In this document: positions 48,745 through 58,676 of the stretch, one piece after another
How positions within the stretch are numbered: the first letter of the stretch is position 1
Layout: each line of letters begins with the position of its first letter
Source: Rhodospirillaceae bacterium
GTDB taxonomy: Bacteria; Pseudomonadota; Alphaproteobacteria; Reyranellales; Reyranellaceae
Reading direction: 5' to 3'
DNA length: 64,000 nt
Assembly (NCBI GenBank): GCA_009772935.1
Contig: WOUR01000001.1
Span: forward strand, 1 to 64,000
Notes under the pieces: model-generated
What the model saw: only the letters and a program-made list of their open reading frames with translations
Databases searched by the model: none
Told to the model about the DNA's origin: nothing
Position numbers and translations under genes: made by a program

Positions 48745-49698
48745 TCAGAGACCCTTCTTGCCCATCGCCAGGAACTTCTCCTGGCGGCCCGCGCGCAACG
48801 TGTCGGCGTCGAGCTTGGAGAGGTCGGCGATCGCCTCGGCGACGACCTTGCCCACGACATCGATCGTCTCGGCGGGCGCGCGATGGGCCCCGCCCATCGG
48901 CTCGGGGATCACGTCGTCGATCACCTCGAGCTTCTTGAGATCGGCAGCCGTGACCTTCATCGCCTCGGCGGCGTCCTGGGCGTTGGCGTTGTTGCGCCAC
49001 AGGATCGAGGCGCAGCCTTCCGGCGTGATCACCGAATAGACCGAGTTCTCCAGCATGTAGACGCGATCCGACGAGGCGATGGCCAGCGCGCCGCCCGAAC
49101 CGCCCTCGCCGATCACCACGCTGACCAGCGGCACGCCGAGCCCGAGGCAGGTCTCGATCGAGCTGGCGATCGCTTCCGCCTGGCCGCGCGCCTCGGCCTC
49201 GATGCCGGGATAGGCGCCGGGCGTGTCGACCAGGGTCAGCACCGGCAGCTTGAAGCGGTCGGCCAGCCGCATCAGCCGCTGCGCCTTGCGATAACCCTCG
49301 GGCCGCGCCATGCCGAAATTGTGCTTGATGCGCGAATCGGTGTCGTCGCCCTTCTGCTGGCCCAGCACGACGATGCTGCGGCCCTGCAGGCGCCCCATGC
49401 CGCCGACGATGGCAGCGTCTTCGCCGAAGGCGCGGTCACCCGCGAGCGGGGTGTAGTCGGTGATCAGCCGGTCGATATAGGCCTGCGCATGCGGCCGCTC
49501 GGCATGGCGGGCGACCTGCACCCGCTGCCACGGCGTCAGCTTGGCGTAGGTCGCGCGGATCTGCTTATGCGCCTTCTCCTGAAGACGCATGACTTCTTCG
49601 GCGATGTCGACATCGCCGGAGTTGGGCAGATGCCGAAGCTCGGCGATCTTGCCCTCCAGGTCCGCGATCGGCTTCTCGAAGTCGAGGTAAATCGTCAT
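48745..49698 (-). CDS. accA: Acetyl-CoA carboxylase carboxyltransferase subunit alpha
   Basis: Alpha subunit of the carboxyltransferase that makes malonyl-CoA for fatty-acid synthesis. The 317-residue protein has the start [20 protein letters not shown], the crotonase-like core with [20 protein letters not shown] and [11 protein letters not shown], and the C-terminal GGAHRAP segment. The partner accD is not in the window. It is followed by the luciferase-like gene after 5 bases and preceded by xerD. Confidence 0.97.
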   Translation of the reverse strand: MTIYLDFEKPIADLEGKIAELRHLPNSGDVDIAEEVMRLQEKAHKQIRATYAKLTPWQRVQVARHAERPHAQAYIDRLITDYTPLAGDRAFGEDAAIVGGMGRLQGRSIVVLGQQKGDDTDSRIKHNFGMARPEGYRKAQRLMRLADRFKLPVLTLVDTPGAYPGIEAEARGQAEAIASSIETCLGLGVPLVSVVIGEGGSGGALAIASSDRVYMLENSVYSVITPEGCASILWRNNANAQDAAEAMKVTAADLKKLEVIDDVIPEPMGGAHRAPAETIDVVGKVVAEAIADLSKLDADTLRAGRQEKFLAMGKKGL

Positions 49699-49731
49699 TG
49701 AGGGCAGGTGTCGCCCGGTCGCGGAATCCTG

Positions 49732-50673
49732 TCAACCGGCCGGCCGGCCCTTCCGGCGGGCCAGCGGATGATGCTCCTGCACCAGCGAGCGCAGCTTCTC
49801 GTCGAGCACGTGCGTGTAGATCTGGGTGGTGGCGATATCTGCATGACCCAGCATCAGCTGGACGGAGCGCAGATCGGCGCCGCCCGCGAGCAGATGGCTG
49901 GCGAAGGCGTGTCGCAGGACGTGCGGCGACACCCGTGCCGGATCGATGCCCGCGCCCAGCGCCGCTTCCTTCAGGAGCTGTGCAAACCGCTGGCGCGTCA
50001 GGTGGCCGGTCCGGCCGCGCGAGGGGAACAGGAACCGCGATGTCTCGCCCTCGGCGAGCTGTCTGCTGCGCATGTGCAGCCAGGCGACGATCGCCGTCCG
50101 CGCCGGATCCGACAGCGGCACCAGCCGCTCCTTGTCGCCCTTGCCGCGGACCAGCAGCATCGAGGGGTCGCGTTCGACGGCGGACAGAGGAAGGCTCACC
50201 AGCTCCGACACGCGCAGGCCGGCGGCGTAGAGGATTTCCAGCAGCGTCGCCATGCGACCGCCATCGACCGCATCCTTGGTGCGCGCCGCCTCGATCAGGC
50301 GATCGACCTCCTCGCGCGACAGGACCTTGGGCAAGGGCCGCCCGAGCCGCGGCGAATCGAGCGTGCTCGCCGGATCGTCGTCGCGCAGCCGCTCGGCGAG
50401 CAGAAAACGGAAGAACTGCCGCATCACCGAGAGGCGCCGGGCCACCGTGCGCGGGGTCATCCCGACATAGTCGAGCGCCTTCAGATAGGCGCGCAAGGCC
50501 GTTGCGTCGGCCGATACGGTGCTCTGCTTGCGACGTGCCAGGAACCCCTGGAGGTCGGCCAGGTCGGCCGCGTAGGCGAGCAGCGTGTTCTTCGACGCGC
50601 CGCGCTCGGCCTGCAGCATCTCGAGAAAGGCCTCGACCTCGCGCACATGCTTGAAGGCCGGCTTGCGCTTCAT
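49732..50673 (-). CDS. xerD: Tyrosine recombinase XerD
   Basis: Site-specific recombinase resolving chromosome dimers at dif with XerC and FtsK. The 313-residue protein has the SAM-like N-terminal domain (about 1-110) and the catalytic residues R154, K178, H251, R254, H277 and Y286 (LRVSEL, RGKGDKERL, HVLRHAFASH, GHADIATTQIY). It matches XerD rather than XerC by its genomic position beside accA and aroK. It starts 15 bases after a 48-codon membrane-protein gene. Confidence 0.93.
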   Translation of the reverse strand: MKRKPAFKHVREVEAFLEMLQAERGASKNTLLAYAADLADLQGFLARRKQSTVSADATALRAYLKALDYVGMTPRTVARRLSVMRQFFRFLLAERLRDDDPASTLDSPRLGRPLPKVLSREEVDRLIEAARTKDAVDGGRMATLLEILYAAGLRVSELVSLPLSAVERDPSMLLVRGKGDKERLVPLSDPARTAIVAWLHMRSRQLAEGETSRFLFPSRGRTGHLTRQRFAQLLKEAALGAGIDPARVSPHVLRHAFASHLLAGGADLRSVQLMLGHADIATTQIYTHVLDEKLRSLVQEHHPLARRKGRPAG

Positions 50674-50688
50674 GGCCCGTGACCGCGG

Positions 50689-50835
50689 CTAGCGCGCAAA
50701 ACGCTCACTGGGAACGGGAACCTCGAAGTGCCTGAGCGGCGGGCGCGGCTCCACGACCGCGAGAGCCACCAGCCCGGTGATTACCAGGGCGAGGACGGCG
50801 ACGATGATCACAGGCCCGAGGCGCAGGGTGGGCAT
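50689..50835 (-). CDS. Small single-pass membrane protein upstream of xerD
   Basis: A 48-residue ORF: MPTLRLGPVIIVAVLALVIT, one transmembrane helix (about 8-29), then a short Pro-rich tail ending VPVPSERFAR. A short membrane protein with a similar helix and a terminal ERF/DRF-type motif occurs between aroK and xerD in related Alphaproteobacteria as I recall, so I regard this as a real gene. I use the ATG at 50835; the ORF track starts 23 codons upstream without homology. Function unknown; its transcript would continue into xerD. Confidence 0.6.
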   Translation of the reverse strand: MPTLRLGPVIIVAVLALVITGLVALAVVEPRPPLRHFEVPVPSERFAR

Positions 50836-50960
50836 GCTGAATCGGTTTCTGGAACGGAATACAGCCACGGGGCTCAAGGTACCTGCCTGCCGCGAAGGCG
50901 GCAATTGCCGAGAGCGAAGACGGTCGGGAACGGGGCAGTTCGCTTGAAACCGGCGACATT

Positions 50961-51554
50961 ATGGGCGACATCCTTGGGCTGCAGCTCGACATGGACGCCT
51001 CTTCCCCCCTGTCCTTGCCGCGTACCGTCGCCCTCGTCGGGTTGATGGGCGCGGGCAAGAGCGCCATCGGCAAGCGACTGGCGGCAAGACTCGGCCTCCC
51101 GTTCGTCGATGCAGACGACGAGATCGAGCGCGCGGCCGGCTGCACGATCGCTGAATTCTTCGAAAGATATGGCGAGCAGGAATTCCGCGCCGGCGAGCGC
51201 CGCGTGATCGGCCGCCTGCTGGAGGAGACACCGCACGTCCTGTCGACCGGGGGCGGCGCCTACATGGATCCCGAGACCCGGGCGCTGATGAAGACCCGCG
51301 CCCTCACGGTCTGGCTGCGTGCCGAACTCGACGTGCTGTTCGACCGGGTTAAGAAGCGGACGCACCGTCCGCTGCTCCGCCAGGGCGATCCCAAGGAAAT
51401 TCTCGCGCGCCTGATGCAGCAGCGCTATCCGATCTACGCCGAAGCCGACATCGTGGTCGATTCCACCGCGCAGCCGGCCGAACGCACCACGGAGCAGGTG
51501 CTCGACGCGATCCGCGCCTATCTGCAGGCCCCGACACCAGGACAAACGACATGA
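50961..51554 (+). CDS. aroK: Shikimate kinase
   Basis: Phosphorylates shikimate in aromatic amino-acid synthesis. The 197-residue protein has Walker A GLMGAGKS at 27-34, the shikimate-binding DADDEIE and STGGGAYMD, and the LID arginine region KKRTHRPLL. The N-terminus before residue 20 is not conserved; Met11 is a possible alternative start. The stop overlaps the aroB ATG by four bases (ATGA), and both lie in one operon with the CNNM gene. Confidence 0.95.
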   Translation: MGDILGLQLDMDASSPLSLPRTVALVGLMGAGKSAIGKRLAARLGLPFVDADDEIERAAGCTIAEFFERYGEQEFRAGERRVIGRLLEETPHVLSTGGGAYMDPETRALMKTRALTVWLRAELDVLFDRVKKRTHRPLLRQGDPKEILARLMQQRYPIYAEADIVVDSTAQPAERTTEQVLDAIRAYLQAPTPGQTT

Positions 51555-52678
51555 GTTCGCCCCGCACCATCCGCGTCGACCTGGCCGGCCGCGCCTACGA
51601 CATCGCCATCGGTCCCGGCCTGATCGACCGCGTCGGCGAGCTCGCGCGCCCGCTGCTGGCCGCGCCGCGGGTCACCATCGTGAGCGACGACACGGTGGCC
51701 CCGCTCTACGGCGCCCGCCTCGCCGCTTCGTTCGGCAGGGCCGGCGTCGAGACCCGGACGGTGACCGTGCCCGCCGGCGAAAGCAGCAAGGATTTCGCGA
51801 GCTTCGGCCACCTGATGAACGCTCTGCTCGACCTGCGCCCCGATCGCAAGACGACCCTGGTGGCGCTGGGCGGCGGCGTCGTGGGCGATCTCACGGGCTT
51901 TGCGGCCGCGGTGCTGCTGCGCGGCGTCGACTTCATCCAGGTGCCGACGACCCTGCTGGCCCAGGTCGATTCCTCGGTCGGGGGCAAGACCGGCATCAAC
52001 ACCCGCCACGGCAAGAACCTGGTCGGCGCCTTCTACCAGCCGCGCCTCGTTCTGGCCGACACCACGGTGCTCGACACGTTGCCGCGTCGCGAATTGCTGG
52101 CCGGCTACGCCGAGGTCGCGAAATACGGGCTGATCGACGATCCGGATTTCTTCGCCTGGTGCGAGGCCAATGGCGACAAGGTGCTGGCGGGCGATGCCGC
52201 GGCGCGCACCTACGCGATCGAGCAGAGCTGCCTGTCGAAGGCGCGCATCGTGGCGGCCGACGAGCGCGAGACCACCGACCTGCGGGCCCTGCTCAACCTC
52301 GGCCACACGTTCGGCCACGCCCTCGAGGCCGAGACCGGTTTCGGCGGGGCGTTGCTGCACGGCGAGGCGGTCGGCGCGGGCATGGCGATGGCCTTCGACC
52401 TGTCGGCGCGTCTCGGCCTCTGTCCGCCCGAGGATGCCGAGCGCGTACGGCGTCATCTCGGTGCCGTCGGCCTGCCGGTGCGGCTGCGCACGATCGGCGG
52501 CGACAACAGCCGCACCTGGGATGCGGCGAAGCTGATCGAGCACATGCGCGGCGACAAGAAGGCCGAGGGCGGCAAGCTCACCTTCGTGCTGGCCCGCGGC
52601 ATCGGAAAATCCTTCGTCACGCGCGACGTCAACGAGGCCGGGCTGCGCGGCCTGCTCGACGACGCCATCGCGGCCTAG
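51551..52678 (+). CDS. aroB: 3-dehydroquinate synthase
   Basis: Converts DAHP to 3-dehydroquinate, the second shikimate-pathway step, with NAD and zinc. The 375-residue protein has the NAD motif ALGGGVVGDLTGFAAA, the substrate loop DSSVGGKTGIN and the zinc-ligand histidines of LNLGHTFGHALE. The ATGA overlap with aroK upstream implies translational coupling. Confidence 0.97.
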   Translation: MSSPRTIRVDLAGRAYDIAIGPGLIDRVGELARPLLAAPRVTIVSDDTVAPLYGARLAASFGRAGVETRTVTVPAGESSKDFASFGHLMNALLDLRPDRKTTLVALGGGVVGDLTGFAAAVLLRGVDFIQVPTTLLAQVDSSVGGKTGINTRHGKNLVGAFYQPRLVLADTTVLDTLPRRELLAGYAEVAKYGLIDDPDFFAWCEANGDKVLAGDAAARTYAIEQSCLSKARIVAADERETTDLRALLNLGHTFGHALEAETGFGGALLHGEAVGAGMAMAFDLSARLGLCPPEDAERVRRHLGAVGLPVRLRTIGGDNSRTWDAAKLIEHMRGDKKAEGGKLTFVLARGIGKSFVTRDVNEAGLRGLLDDAIAA

Positions 52679-52685
52679 GCCGGGC

Positions 52686-53990
52686 ATGGACGCCGAACTC
52701 CATTTCGACATCCCGCTCTCCTTCGCGATCCCGCTCGTGGTGGTCTGCCTGTTCCTGGCGGCCTACCTGTCGGCCGCGGAGACGGCGATCACGGGCGCCT
52801 CGCGGCCGCGCATGCACCGGCTCGCCCTGCAGGGCAACCCGAAAGCCGTGATCGTGAACGCCCTGCTCGACCGCAAGGACGAGGCGGTGAGCGCCGTCCT
52901 GCTCGGCAACAACGTGGTCAACATCTTCTCCGCCTCGCTCTCGACGGCGGTGCTGACGGCCCTGTTCGGCGCCGCCGGCGTGGTCTACGCCACCCTGGCC
53001 ATCGGCGTCCTGATCGTGATCTTCGCCGAGGTCATGCCCAAGACCTGGGCGCTGCTGCGCGCCGACCGGGTGGCGCTGGCCCTGGCGCCGTCGATCATGG
53101 TCACCTTGACCATCCTCGGCCCGATGGCGCGCGGCGTGGCGGCCACCTCGCGCTTCTTCCTGAGGCTGCTGAACGTGCGCACCGACCGCACGCCCGATGC
53201 CGAGGAGCAGAGCGACGCGCTGCGCGGGGCGATTGAACTGCACGGCGAGGGCCAGACCGGCGACAGCGCGCCCGCCGAGAAGGCGATGCTGCGCTCGGTG
53301 CTCGACCTCGGCGACCGCACCGTGAGCGACGTCATGACCCATCGCGGCAATGTCGTGCTGATCGACGCCGACCAGCCGACCGAAGCCATCGTCACGCAGA
53401 TGCTGGCGGCGCCCTATACGCGCATCCCGCTCTATCGCGGCGAGGCCGACAACGTGGTGGGCATCATGCACGCCAAGGATCTTTTCCGCGCCGTCGAGGC
53501 GGCCGGCGGGCCGAAATCCGTGCAGATCGATTCGATCCTGACCCCGCCGTGGTTCATCCCGGAATCGACGATCCTGTTCGACCAGCTCGAGGCTTTCCGC
53601 GCCCGGCATGAGCATTTCGCCCTGGTGGTCGACGAATACGGCGCGCTGCGCGGCATCGTGACGCTCGAAGACATCCTCGAGGAGATCGTCGGTGACATCG
53701 AGGACGAGCATGACGCGATCCGCCGCGGCGTGGTCCGGCGCGACGACGGCAGCGTGGTCTGCCGCGGCGACGTGCCGATCCGCGACCTCAACCGCGAGTT
53801 CGGCTGGGGCCTGCCCGAGAGCATCGCCACGACCATCGCGGGGCTGGTGCTCCACGAGGCGCGGCGCATCCCCGAAGTCGGCCAGGTCTATGCATTTTAC
53901 GGATTTCGCTTCGAGATTTTGAAGCGCGAGGGCACGCGCGTCGCCGAGTTGCGGATCGTGCCGCCCGCCGCCATACAGGCGGGCAACTGA
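52686..53990 (+). CDS. HlyC/CorC (CNNM) family transporter with CBS domains
   Basis: A 434-residue membrane protein of the CNNM/CorC group, linked to magnesium or cobalt efflux. The N-terminal DUF21 domain has about four hydrophobic segments starting with SFAIPLVVVCLFLAAYLSAA, then a CBS pair (about 210-340, including VMTHRGNVVLIDA and HFALVVDEYGALRGIVTLED), and the CorC_HlyC transporter-associated domain at the C-terminus (GLPESIATTIAGLV). It follows aroB by 7 bases, an order common in Alphaproteobacteria. Confidence 0.93.
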   Translation: MDAELHFDIPLSFAIPLVVVCLFLAAYLSAAETAITGASRPRMHRLALQGNPKAVIVNALLDRKDEAVSAVLLGNNVVNIFSASLSTAVLTALFGAAGVVYATLAIGVLIVIFAEVMPKTWALLRADRVALALAPSIMVTLTILGPMARGVAATSRFFLRLLNVRTDRTPDAEEQSDALRGAIELHGEGQTGDSAPAEKAMLRSVLDLGDRTVSDVMTHRGNVVLIDADQPTEAIVTQMLAAPYTRIPLYRGEADNVVGIMHAKDLFRAVEAAGGPKSVQIDSILTPPWFIPESTILFDQLEAFRARHEHFALVVDEYGALRGIVTLEDILEEIVGDIEDEHDAIRRGVVRRDDGSVVCRGDVPIRDLNREFGWGLPESIATTIAGLVLHEARRIPEVGQVYAFYGFRFEILKREGTRVAELRIVPPAAIQAGN

Positions 53991-54018
53991 CTTCCACCTG
54001 ACACCACGAGGAACGACC

Positions 54019-54672
54019 ATGCCGCTTTCGCCGCCGGTCGGGCGACAGCACCTTCATACGCGCCGTGTCGTCTGCCAGGGATTCTTCCGCGACGACGGGC
54101 TGTGGGACATCGAGGGCCGCATCACCGACGAAAAGACCTACGAACACGCCAACGAATGGCGCGGGCCGCTGCAGCCGGGCGACTTCGTCCATGACATGTC
54201 GATCCGCCTGACGATCGACCACAAGTTCACGATCGTCGATGCCGAGGCGGTGACCGACAAGTCCCCCTACCGGATGTGCGGCGACATCGCGCCGGCCTTC
54301 CGGAAGCTGATCGGCCTGCGCATCGGCGGCGGCTTCCATCGCGCGGTGCGCGAGCGGCTGGGCGGCGTCCACGGCTGCACGCACATCGTCGAACTGCTGG
54401 GGCCGGTGGCCACCACCGCCTTCCAGACCGTGTCGTCGAAGAAGGCGCGCGATCTCAACAACGCGCATCGGGAGAAGACCGGCACGCTGCCGCCGAAGGA
54501 TCCGGACGCCCCGCCCAGGCCGCGGCGCAAGCCCTACATGCTCGACACCTGCCACACCTGGGCGTCGGACAGCGAGATCACGAAGCGCTGGGTGCCGCAC
54601 TTCTACACCGGTCCCGACGCCGAAGCCGTCCGCGCCGCCGTCGAGGGCAAGGACGTGGAGATGGAAGGCTGA
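54019..54672 (+). CDS. DUF2889 family protein
   Basis: A 217-residue protein matching DUF2889: RQHLHTRRVVCQGFFRDDGL, DIEGRITDEKTY, HDMSIRLTIDHKFTIVDAEA, and GCTHIVELLGPVATTAFQT with conserved His/Cys residues. No signal peptide. Function unknown; it is 28 bases after the CNNM gene, so it is likely co-transcribed. A hairpin follows its stop. Confidence 0.9.
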   Translation: MPLSPPVGRQHLHTRRVVCQGFFRDDGLWDIEGRITDEKTYEHANEWRGPLQPGDFVHDMSIRLTIDHKFTIVDAEAVTDKSPYRMCGDIAPAFRKLIGLRIGGGFHRAVRERLGGVHGCTHIVELLGPVATTAFQTVSSKKARDLNNAHREKTGTLPPKDPDAPPRPRRKPYMLDTCHTWASDSEITKRWVPHFYTGPDAEAVRAAVEGKDVEMEG

Positions 54673-54673
54673 C

Positions 54674-54693
54674 GGCGGCCTTCGTGCGCCGCC
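54674..54693. terminator. Hairpin after DUF2889
   Basis: GGCGGC-CTTCGTGC-GCCGCC stem with an 8-base loop between the convergent DUF2889 and bolA genes. No U-run on the plus strand, so termination is uncertain. Confidence 0.4.
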
Positions 54694-54700
54694 CCCTCAC

Positions 54701-54985
54701 CTACTTCTTGTCTTCCGCCGGCGTCAGGGTCTCCATGGCCAGGGCGTGCAGACCGGCGTCGAGTTCGTCCTTGAGGGCGGCATAGACGAGGCGCTGGCGG
54801 GCAACCCGGGTTTTTCCGTCGAAGGCCTGCGACACGATTTCCACCCGGAAATGCGTCTCGCCGCCCTCGCGCCAGCCGGCATGTCCATGGTGTTTCGAGG
54901 ACTCGTCTTCGATGGCCAGACGCACCGGTTCGAAGGCCGCCCGAAGCTTGCTGTCAATCGCCGTCGCCACCTTGCCCATGACCAT
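54701..54985 (-). CDS. BolA family protein
   Basis: A 94-residue BolA/IbaG-type protein with the KH-like fold: KLRAAFEPVRLAIEDESSKH, HGHAGW, THFRVEIVSQAF and RQRLVYAAL. BolA proteins work with monothiol glutaredoxins in iron-sulfur regulation. It is divergent from the dnaJ-like gene with 46 bases between starts, a conserved alphaproteobacterial pair. Met3 is an alternative start. Confidence 0.92.
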   Translation of the reverse strand: MVMGKVATAIDSKLRAAFEPVRLAIEDESSKHHGHAGWREGGETHFRVEIVSQAFDGKTRVARQRLVYAALKDELDAGLHALAMETLTPAEDKK

Positions 54986-55031
54986 CTTGCCTCATCTTGC
55001 CGGTTCTGCTGGTTGCACACATATTAGCCCG

Positions 55032-55613
55032 ATGGCCCGACGGAGAGCGAACCCACTGGCGGCACTGGATGGTGCGAAGCCCCATCAGCGCGTCTGCGAA
55101 GCTCCCGGCTGCAAGCTCCAGGGGGAATATCGTGCGCCGCGCGCCCGCGACAAGCTCGACGAGTATCGCTGGTTCTGCCTCGACCACGTCCGCGACTACA
55201 ACAAGAAATGGGACTATTTCGCCGGCCTGGATACCGACCAGATCGAGGCCCACATCCGCGCCGACACGACCTGGCGGCGCCCGGTCTGGCCGCTCGGCGC
55301 CCGCCGCAACGGCAATCCGTACGCCCATATCAAGGATCCGTTCGGCCTGGCCGACGATGCCGGCCTCGGGGAGAAGCCCCCGCCCAAGTACGATGGCAGC
55401 GAGCAACTGACCCCGGCGGAGCGCAATGCCCTCGATGTCCTTGAACTTTCATGGCCCCTTACCCGGAAAGTCGTGAAATCCCGGTACAAGGAGCTGGTGA
55501 AGCTGCATCACCCCGACGCCAACGGCGGGGCGCGCGAGGCCGAGGAGAAACTGAAGGAAATCAACGCCGCGTATTCCACTCTGCGGGCTTCGGAGCACCT
55601 TCCGGTCGAATGA
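55032..55613 (+). CDS. J domain-containing protein (DnaJ-like, short)
   Basis: A 193-residue co-chaperone-like protein. The N-terminus holds Cys/His residues (RVCEAPGCKLQGEYRAPRAR and FCLDHVRDYN) and a linker; the C-terminal J domain is LSWPLTRKVVKSRYKELVKL then HHPDANGGAREAEEKL, with the HPD motif. It would stimulate DnaK locally. ATG 55032 is used because the ORF-track extension to 54912 lies opposite the bolA gene. It precedes cobS by 111 bases. Confidence 0.9.
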   Translation: MARRRANPLAALDGAKPHQRVCEAPGCKLQGEYRAPRARDKLDEYRWFCLDHVRDYNKKWDYFAGLDTDQIEAHIRADTTWRRPVWPLGARRNGNPYAHIKDPFGLADDAGLGEKPPPKYDGSEQLTPAERNALDVLELSWPLTRKVVKSRYKELVKLHHPDANGGAREAEEKLKEINAAYSTLRASEHLPVE

Positions 55614-55684
55614 TTAGCCCTGCTTGGGGCTGTCCGTGCATTTGGCCGCTTGCAGTGCACAATCCTGCCTGCGACTATGAATTT

Positions 55685-55709
55685 GCCCGCAATTGGCGGG
55701 CATTGTTTT
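55685..55709 (+). terminator. Terminator-like hairpin against the cobS start
   Basis: GCCCGC-AATTG-GCGGGC followed by ATTGTTTT; the cobS ribosome-binding AGGA begins only 3 bases later. Either the end of the dnaJ-like transcript or an attenuator of cobS-cobT. Confidence 0.5.
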
Positions 55710-55724
55710 GTAGGAATTCGTGTG

Positions 55725-56729
55725 ATGGCCTCTACGACGACCGCGGCGCGTCAGAATGTTTCGGGCATGCCGGATATCAAGGTTTCTGCGCGTCAGGTTT
55801 TCGGCATCGATACCGACATGGAAGTGCCGGCGTTCAGCACGCCGACCGAGCATGTCCCGCAGGTCGACGATGCCTACCTGTTCGATCACGACACGACGAT
55901 GGCGATCCTCGCCGGCTTCGCCCACAACCGACGTGTCATGGTCCAGGGCTATCACGGCACCGGCAAGTCGACGCACATCGAGCAGGTCGCCTCGCGCCTC
56001 AACTGGCCCTGCCTGCGCGTCAACCTCGACAGCCACATCTCGCGCATCGACCTGATCGGCAAGGACGCGATCGTACTGCGCGACGGCAAGCAGGTGACCG
56101 AGTTCCGTGAAGGCATCCTGCCGTGGGCGCTGCAGAACCCGACGGCCCTGGTGTTCGACGAATACGACGCCGGCCGCGCCGATGTCATGTTCGTGATCCA
56201 GCGCGTGCTCGAAGTCGACGGCAAGCTGACCCTGCTCGACCAGAACAAGGTCATCCATCCGCATCCGGCGTTCCGCCTGTTCTCGACCGCCAACACGGTC
56301 GGACTGGGCGACACGACCGGCCTCTATCACGGCACGCAGCAGATCAATCAGGGCCAGATGGACCGCTGGTCGATCGTCACGACGCTGAACTACCTGCCGC
56401 ACGAGCAGGAAGTGAACATCGTCGCCGCCAAGACGCCGCACTACGACAACGAAGCCGGTCGCAAGACCATCGCCGCCATGGTGGCGCTGGCCGAGCTTAC
56501 CCGCGCCGGGTTCATCGCCGGCGACATCTCGACCGTCATGTCGCCGCGCACGGTGATCACCTGGGCCGAGAATGCGCGCATCTTCGGGGGCGACGTGGGC
56601 TTTGCCTTCCGTCTCACCTTCCTGAACAAGTGCGACGAGGTCGAGCGCAGCACGCTCGCCGAGTACTACCAGCGCTGCTTCGGCAAGGAATTGCCGGCGA
56701 CCAGCGGCAAGGGCGGCAAGCTGCACTAA
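55725..56729 (+). CDS. cobS: Aerobic cobaltochelatase subunit CobS
   Basis: AAA+ ATPase subunit of the CobNST cobaltochelatase, which inserts Co2+ into hydrogenobyrinic acid a,c-diamide in aerobic vitamin B12 synthesis. The 334-residue protein has Walker A GYHGTGKS at residues 75-82, Walker [11 protein letters not shown], and sensor regions [10 protein letters not shown]. The start is ATG 55725 ([10 protein letters not shown]) with AGGA upstream; the ORF track's 25 extra residues are not family-like. CobN is not in the window. cobT follows after 18 bases. Confidence 0.96.
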   Translation: MASTTTAARQNVSGMPDIKVSARQVFGIDTDMEVPAFSTPTEHVPQVDDAYLFDHDTTMAILAGFAHNRRVMVQGYHGTGKSTHIEQVASRLNWPCLRVNLDSHISRIDLIGKDAIVLRDGKQVTEFREGILPWALQNPTALVFDEYDAGRADVMFVIQRVLEVDGKLTLLDQNKVIHPHPAFRLFSTANTVGLGDTTGLYHGTQQINQGQMDRWSIVTTLNYLPHEQEVNIVAAKTPHYDNEAGRKTIAAMVALAELTRAGFIAGDISTVMSPRTVITWAENARIFGGDVGFAFRLTFLNKCDEVERSTLAEYYQRCFGKELPATSGKGGKLH

Positions 56730-56747
56730 GTTAGTAAAGAGGGCCGC

Positions 56748-58661
56748 ATGGCCAAGGACTCCACTCCCCTCGAGGAGTTTCGCCGCGTCACCGCCACCAC
56801 AATGCGGGCGGTGTCGCGCAAGGAAGTGAACGTAGCCTTCGTCCCCGATGGCGGTTCACTGCTGGGCCAGGAGGCCCGCATCACCGTGCCGGCGCGCGAC
56901 CTGCCGGTCGAGGATGTGAGCCGCGTCCGCGGCGAGGCCGACTCGATGGCGCTGAAGCTGCGCCATCACGACCGCAAGACCCATCTGCGCCGCGTCCCCC
57001 GCGGCGAGGCGGCGCGCGCGATCTTCGAGGCGGTCGAGCAGGTCCGTGTCGAGGCGCTGGGCGCCCGCAAGATGGTGGGCGTCGCCGACAACCTCTCCGC
57101 CCTGTGGCGCCAGCGCTCCGACCAGCGCGGCCATGCCCGCATCAAGAACAAGGAAGACGCCCCGATCGCCGACGTGATCGGCCTGATCGCCCGCGAGCAG
57201 CTCCTGGGCGCCGCGCCGCCGGACTCGGCCAAGGCGATGGTCGACATGTGGCGCGCCGACGTCGAAAGCGCCGCCGGCCGCGATTTCCAGAAGCTGCGCG
57301 ATTCCCTGACCAATCAGGAAGCCTTCGCCCGCGCCGCGCGCCAGCTCATCCGCGACCTCAAGCTCGGCGACGAGACGGCCGATCTCCAGGACGACGATAA
57401 CGAAGACTCGCAGGACCAGGAGAACGCCGACGGTCAGTCGAACGAGACCGGCGACGACCAGAGCGATTCGAGCGAGACCCAGGGCTACGGCGCCCAGGGC
57501 GAGGAGAGCGAGGACGCGTCCGAGCAGGACGACGCCTCCGAGACCGCCGCCGACCAGGCCCAGACCGAGATGCAGATGGGCTCGGGCGACGAGGAGGAGC
57601 CGGGCCGCGCCGAGCGTCCGTGGCTGCCGCCGGGTGCGCTCAGCAACGAGCCCGCCGGCCAGCCGTACCACGCCTATTCCAACAAGTTCGACGAGATCGT
57701 CGAGGCCGACGCGCTGTGCGACGCTGAGGAACTGGGCCGCCTGCGCAATCATCTCGACCAGCAGCTGGCGCATCTCCAGGGCGTCATCGGCAAGCTCGCC
57801 AACCGTCTGCAGCGCCGCCTGATGGCGCAGCAGAACCGCGCCTGGGAGTTCGACCTCGACGAGGGCATCCTCGACGCCGCGCGCCTCACCCGCGTCGTCA
57901 CCAATCCGATGCACGCGCTGTCGTTCAAGACCGAGCGCGACACCAACTTCCGCGACACCGTCGTGTCGCTGCTGATCGACAATTCGGGCTCGATGCGTGG
58001 CCGTCCGATCACCGTGGCGGCGATGAGCGCCGACATCCTGGCCCGCACGCTCGAGCGCTGCGGCGTGAAGGTCGAGATCCTGGGCTTCACGACGCGCGCC
58101 TGGAAGGGCGGCCAGAGCCGCGAGCAGTGGCTCGCCGCCGGCAAGCCGGCCAACCCGGGTCGCCTCAACGACCTGCGCCACATCATCTACAAACCGGCCG
58201 ATGCGCCGTGGCGTCGCGCCCGCAAGAACCTGGGCCTGATGCTGCGCGAGGGCATCCTCAAGGAGAACATCGACGGCGAGGCGCTGCTGTGGGCGCACAA
58301 CCGGCTCCTGCCGCGGCCCGAGGAGCGCAAGATCCTCATGGTCATCTCGGACGGCGCGCCGGTCGACGATTCGACCCTGTCCGTCAACCCCGGCAACTAT
58401 CTCGAGCGGCACCTGCGCGACGTCATCGACTGGATCGAGACGCGCTCGCCGGTCGAGCTGGTCGCCATCGGCATCGGCCATGACGTCACGCGTTACTATC
58501 GCCGCGCCGTCACCATCGTCGACGCCGACCAGCTGGGCGGCACGATGATGGAGCAGCTCGCCTCGCTGTTCGACGACGACGAGAAGAAGGACACCCGCGC
58601 CGCCCGTGGATCAGGCAAGAATCCCGGCAAGGGCGCCAAGTCCGGCAAGCGCGCGGCCTAG
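56748..58661 (+). CDS. cobT: Aerobic cobaltochelatase subunit CobT
   Basis: Partner of CobS in the aerobic cobaltochelatase chaperone complex. The 637-residue protein has a conserved N-terminal helical domain, a highly acidic Asp/Glu/Gln-rich middle (about 210-300), and a C-terminal von Willebrand A domain whose MIDAS motif is seen in [20 protein letters not shown]. The C-terminal tail is Lys/Gly-rich. It lies directly after cobS in one operon and is followed by a long palindrome. Confidence 0.96.
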   Translation: MAKDSTPLEEFRRVTATTMRAVSRKEVNVAFVPDGGSLLGQEARITVPARDLPVEDVSRVRGEADSMALKLRHHDRKTHLRRVPRGEAARAIFEAVEQVRVEALGARKMVGVADNLSALWRQRSDQRGHARIKNKEDAPIADVIGLIAREQLLGAAPPDSAKAMVDMWRADVESAAGRDFQKLRDSLTNQEAFARAARQLIRDLKLGDETADLQDDDNEDSQDQENADGQSNETGDDQSDSSETQGYGAQGEESEDASEQDDASETAADQAQTEMQMGSGDEEEPGRAERPWLPPGALSNEPAGQPYHAYSNKFDEIVEADALCDAEELGRLRNHLDQQLAHLQGVIGKLANRLQRRLMAQQNRAWEFDLDEGILDAARLTRVVTNPMHALSFKTERDTNFRDTVVSLLIDNSGSMRGRPITVAAMSADILARTLERCGVKVEILGFTTRAWKGGQSREQWLAAGKPANPGRLNDLRHIIYKPADAPWRRARKNLGLMLREGILKENIDGEALLWAHNRLLPRPEERKILMVISDGAPVDDSTLSVNPGNYLERHLRDVIDWIETRSPVELVAIGIGHDVTRYYRRAVTIVDADQLGGTMMEQLASLFDDDEKKDTRAARGSGKNPGKGAKSGKRAA

Positions 58662-58676
58662 CGCGCTTGACGTTAT

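Noticed and set aside
49732-50673. xerD as an integrase of a mobile element
   Set aside because: It lies in a housekeeping context between accA and aroK and matches XerD; no attachment site or phage genes are near.
55614-55724. Cobalamin riboswitch before cobS
   Set aside because: The gap is only 111 bases and I see no B12 box.
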